Of a stretch of 8,397 bases of DNA, positions 5,890-8,397 are shown piece after piece. The notes beneath the pieces are model-generated. The model did no database searches. It was not told the DNA's origin and saw nothing but the letters and a program-made list of their open reading frames with translations. The stretch comes from Candidatus Zhuqueibacterota bacterium 4484_87 (lineage in GTDB: Bacteria; Zhuqueibacterota; Zhuqueibacteria; Thermofontimicrobiales; Thermofontimicrobiaceae): positions 1-8,397 of the forward strand of contig NATN01000099.1 of the NCBI GenBank assembly GCA_002085355.1, given 5' to 3'. Every line of letters starts with the position of its first letter. The first letter of the stretch is position 1. The position numbers and the translations under genes are program-made.

Positions 5890-8334
5890 ATGAAAAAAAT
5901 TTCATTTTCCACTGTTAGCATCTTATTTCTTGCCCTTGTTATCAATATTAATGTCTTGATTGCTGAAAATCACCCGGAAGGGAAATTAGATGTATTTGTA
6001 ACTTTCATAGTCACCGTTCCGGAAAATACTCCTGAAAGTGATACTGTTTTTATCGCCGGAACCATGAATAATTGGGACCCCGGATCAGGAGAAGGATCTT
6101 CCTCCGATGATTTACCCATGACAAAAATTTCAGCCAATCAATGGCAATTGACGCTTTCGTTATCACCGAATAATTCTTATGAATACAAATACACTCGCGG
6201 CAGTTGGAATAGCGTGGAAAAAGACGAACAGGGCAACGAAATTGACAATCGTGAAGTTCATGTACCGTTTTACGCCATCACGATTAATGATACCGTTTCC
6301 ACCTGGCGGGATGTATTAAATCCGGTGACTCCGGAAAATGTCGATCCGGTCATTACAATTTACAATGATTCCCCGCAAACTTCCATAGCAATCACCTGGG
6401 CTTCTGCAGCAAAAGGCACGAACACCGTTCGTTATGGGATTAACGACATTAGCGAGAATCAACTTGTCGTGGAAGAAAGTCGGGATATGGTCACAAAAAA
6501 CGACAGCTTGATTCACGTCGCCCGTTTGACTGATCTGCAACCCAACACAACATATTTTTATCAAGTAGAAACTCAGGGAATTTATCAAAGCGATACATTG
6601 AGTTTCACCACGGCGCCGCCACAGGATAGCTCATTTATGTTCATTGCCTTTGGCGACAACCAGCCTGCGGTCAATACTACAATTTTAAATAACATTATCC
6701 GGGAACATCCGACGTTTGTGCTTCATACCGGTGATCTGGTGCAAGACGGCACCCAGCTCAATCAATGGTTTGATGTCTTGCATGACCATCAGAATCTCAC
6801 AAGTACCACGCCAATGATGGTTATTTATGGTAATCACGAGGAAAATTCACCCTATTTGACAAGTTTTTTCACATTTCCCGACAACAGTTCTTCCGATAGC
6901 TACCAGGGGCATTGGTATTCTTTTGACTATAACAACGTTCATATTATTGGCTTGGATATTTACCAGGATTTTAAAGCAGGAAGTGAGCAACAAGATTGGT
7001 TGCTAAATGACCTTCAATCCATTGGTGAGGAGATTTCTTACACTATCGTATTCCTCCATGAACCGCCTTACAGTTCCGGTAAGCATGGCGGCAATCTTGA
7101 AGTGCAACAATACTTGCTCCCCATCTTTAAAGATTACGGTGTCGATTTGGTTTTTTGCGGACACAACCATCTTTACGAACGAAGTATCATTAATGGAATA
7201 CCATACATTACCACCGGCGGAGCAGGAGCCACTCTTTACGACTACTATCCGGGGATTAATCCTTTTTCCGTATATGTCGAAAAAGTATTTCACTATTGCA
7301 AAATTTACGTCACCCGGAATAACCTGTGGGTCGAAATGATTCGTCAAAACGGCAGCGTAGGAGATGTGCATTATTCCATGCAAACGGACGGGAACGACAA
7401 AGACTGGCATTCATGGAAAATTGCTCCGATAGAAGACACAGACAATCTCCAGACAGATCCCGAACTGAAATTGGAACGTTTTTTCATTACACAGGATGTC
7501 AATTATTTTTACTTCGGATTCGACGCTCCTGCCCGGACAAAGGGAATTTCCTATGGAATGTATATCGACACCGACAATATACCGGGATCAGGAGGAACGA
7601 CCGACCGCTGGGGCAAAGCAATTACCGCTGTTTCCCGTCATCTGCCGGAAATTGAAATTTATGCCTATCACAAAAACGACGATACTTGGTCAAGCAGCAG
7701 CCCCAAATTCTATCACTGGGATCAGGCTAACTCGCAATGGATAAGTGCTTCCGGCGGCATGGGCAGTCTGCCCACAGGCGGAATTTTTTCCATCGACAGC
7801 ACCAATCGCTTTTTTGAATTAGCAATCCCTAAAACTGCGCCCGGTTTTAACGGCACAGATAGTTTTTTTGTAGAACTATTCACGGTGGGCGAAACCAGCG
7901 GCGCCGGCGCATCGGAATCAATTCCTTCAGATTCTTCCATTCAATTTACAGCAGAAAATAAATCCACTGCCATAACTGTTTTGACCAATTTTTATGGTTT
8001 CAATATGAGCAACGAGGAAAAACCTGATTCCAACACAATTTGCATTGACGGGGATCCGTTGGACTGGTTGTCAATGGGTATCGAGCCGTTAGCAGTTGAC
8101 ACGGATAGTGCCCAGCTCAATCCAGAATATCAGTTAGACTCGCTCTATGTTTACATGGATAGCATCAATGTTTATTTCGGGTTCCGGACGCCCTGTCAGA
8201 ACATTGGCTTGCATTTTGGGATTTACATCGACACGGACAACATCGTCGGATCGGGCGGAGCTTATGACAAATGGACATGTGACGTCACTGCCGTACCACG
8301 ACATCTTCCGGACATTTCAATTTCCGGCAGATGA
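5890..8334 (+). CDS. Secreted purple-acid-phosphatase-like metallophosphoesterase with CBM-like modules; 3' end probably artificial
   Basis: The ATG at 5890 follows AAAGG at 5876-5880. Residues 1-25 are a signal peptide with probable cleavage after LIA. Residues about 33-126 resemble a CBM20-type starch-binding domain (VFIAGTMNNWDPG, YEYKYTRGSW, NREVHV). Residues about 152-243 match the Fn3-like N-terminal domain of purple acid phosphatases. Residues about 248-455 form the metallophosphoesterase domain with all metal-ligand motifs: GDNQ (Asp256), GDLVQDG (Asp282), GNHE (Asn315, His316), LHEPPY (His390) and GHNHLYER (His425, His427). The usual PAP tyrosine after the second Asp is absent, so this is PAP-like rather than a classical PAP. 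From residue 500 a roughly 210-residue module with DGNxxDW and YIDTDN.xGSGG occurs. A second copy begins at residue 720 but is cut off. The TGA at 8332-8334 and the last Ser-Gly-Arg lie in sequence that is an inverted copy of 7575-7658, so genuine coding sequence probably stops at about 8323 and the true protein is longer. The natural substrate is unknown. Confidence 0.85.
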   Translation: MKKISFSTVSILFLALVININVLIAENHPEGKLDVFVTFIVTVPENTPESDTVFIAGTMNNWDPGSGEGSSSDDLPMTKISANQWQLTLSLSPNNSYEYKYTRGSWNSVEKDEQGNEIDNREVHVPFYAITINDTVSTWRDVLNPVTPENVDPVITIYNDSPQTSIAITWASAAKGTNTVRYGINDISENQLVVEESRDMVTKNDSLIHVARLTDLQPNTTYFYQVETQGIYQSDTLSFTTAPPQDSSFMFIAFGDNQPAVNTTILNNIIREHPTFVLHTGDLVQDGTQLNQWFDVLHDHQNLTSTTPMMVIYGNHEENSPYLTSFFTFPDNSSSDSYQGHWYSFDYNNVHIIGLDIYQDFKAGSEQQDWLLNDLQSIGEEISYTIVFLHEPPYSSGKHGGNLEVQQYLLPIFKDYGVDLVFCGHNHLYERSIINGIPYITTGGAGATLYDYYPGINPFSVYVEKVFHYCKIYVTRNNLWVEMIRQNGSVGDVHYSMQTDGNDKDWHSWKIAPIEDTDNLQTDPELKLERFFITQDVNYFYFGFDAPARTKGISYGMYIDTDNIPGSGGTTDRWGKAITAVSRHLPEIEIYAYHKNDDTWSSSSPKFYHWDQANSQWISASGGMGSLPTGGIFSIDSTNRFFELAIPKTAPGFNGTDSFFVELFTVGETSGAGASESIPSDSSIQFTAENKSTAITVLTNFYGFNMSNEEKPDSNTICIDGDPLDWLSMGIEPLAVDTDSAQLNPEYQLDSLYVYMDSINVYFGFRTPCQNIGLHFGIYIDTDNIVGSGGAYDKWTCDVTAVPRHLPDISISGR
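7387..7674 (+). repeat. C-terminal module copy A, conserved N-terminal part
   Basis: Residues 500-595 of the phosphoesterase begin DGNDKDW and contain NYFYFGFDAP, MYIDTDNIPGSGG, DRWGKAITAVSRHLPEIEI. They align along their length with residues 720-811. The pattern (DG..xDW, strand-rich, Asp-rich turn) resembles CBM9- or DOMON-like beta-sandwich modules attached to exported enzymes. The assignment is tentative. The rest of copy A runs to about residue 710. Confidence 0.6.
7575..7658 (+). repeat. Source arm of an exact 84-base inverted repeat
   Basis: This stretch lies in module A (from DN.I of the IDTDN motif to EIEI). It is identical, in reverse complement, to the last 84 bases of the window. 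It has an intact reading frame in the right context, so this copy is the original. Confidence 0.95.
8047..8323 (+). repeat. C-terminal module copy B, truncated
   Basis: Residues 720-811 begin DGDPLDW and contain NVYFGFRTP, IYIDTDNIVGSGG, DKWTCDVTAVPRHLPDISI, matching copy A in order and spacing. The DNA of the two copies has clearly diverged, so this is an old duplication, not an assembly duplicate. Copy A continues for about 115 residues beyond the matching part. Copy B is cut where the inverted fold-back begins, so the missing part of this domain is expected beyond 8323 in the real genome. Confidence 0.65.
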
Positions 8335-8397
8335 CGGGAAACAGCGGTAATTGCTTTGCCCCAGCGGTCGGTCGTTCCTCCTGATCCCGGTATATTG
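8314..8397 (-). repeat. Exact inverted copy of 7575-7658 at the window end; probable fold-back chimera
   Basis: All 84 bases match the reverse complement of 7575-7658 without a mismatch, up to the final base of the window. The first ten (ATTTCAATTT, 8314-8323) also make sense as module B coding sequence (Ile-Ser-Ile), so the switch occurred within this shared stretch. From 8324 on the sequence belongs to the other strand of module A and gives an immediate stop in the phosphoesterase frame. Confidence 0.95.

Noticed and set aside
7003..7410. 135-codon minus-strand frame
   Set aside because: It is antisense to the metallophosphoesterase domain, which has strong family motifs, and the translation has no recognisable features.
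8147..8350. 67-codon + strand frame running into the fold-back
   Set aside because: It is an alternative frame of module B and continues into the inverted copy, so it cannot be a real gene.

Overview
The window is a mid-GC bacterial stretch with four protein-coding genes, all on the + strand. Between them lie AT-rich spacers that hold several inverted repeats. The gene families suggest an FCB-group or related uncultured lineage, such as Calditrichota/KSB1-type bacteria. They are a GWxTD-domain protein, a membrane-anchored SGNH hydrolase with TPR repeats, an AGCS transporter, and a secreted purple-acid-phosphatase-like enzyme with carbohydrate-binding-like modules. The taxonomic call is inference from gene content; there is no rRNA or other marker gene here.

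Layout. (1) Positions 3-1262 hold the 3' part of a GWxTD-domain gene whose start lies before the window. (2) Positions 1263-1417 are a short spacer with a GC-rich hairpin. (3) Positions 1418-3697 encode an N-terminally anchored SGNH/GDSL-type hydrolase. It has a TPR-like insert inside the catalytic domain and seven TPR repeats at its C terminus. (4) Positions 3836-5338 encode an AGCS-family sodium:alanine/glycine symporter. (5) Positions 5339-5889 contain no convincing gene. They hold a roughly 112-nt imperfect inverted repeat and a pair of inverted short-period arrays that look like a non-coding mobile or repeat element. (6) From 5890 to the end there is a secreted multidomain metallophosphoesterase with a signal peptide, a CBM20-like domain, a PAP-type N-terminal Fn3-like domain, a metallophosphoesterase domain and two copies of a C-terminal beta-sandwich-like module.

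The last 84 bases (8314-8397) are an exact reverse complement of 7575-7658, inside the same gene. The switch occurs at a 10-base stretch shared by the two repeat modules. The apparent stop codon of the phosphoesterase gene lies inside this folded-back stretch. The simplest reading is a fold-back chimera at a contig end, so the real protein probably continues, but a genuine local inversion cannot be excluded.

The genes do not form an obvious pathway. The first two resemble cell-envelope proteins of unknown role, the third imports small amino acids, and the fourth is an exported phosphatase-type enzyme. I do not see a new defence, mobile or biosynthetic system. The most useful observations are the terminal fold-back and the structured repeats in the 5339-5889 gap.
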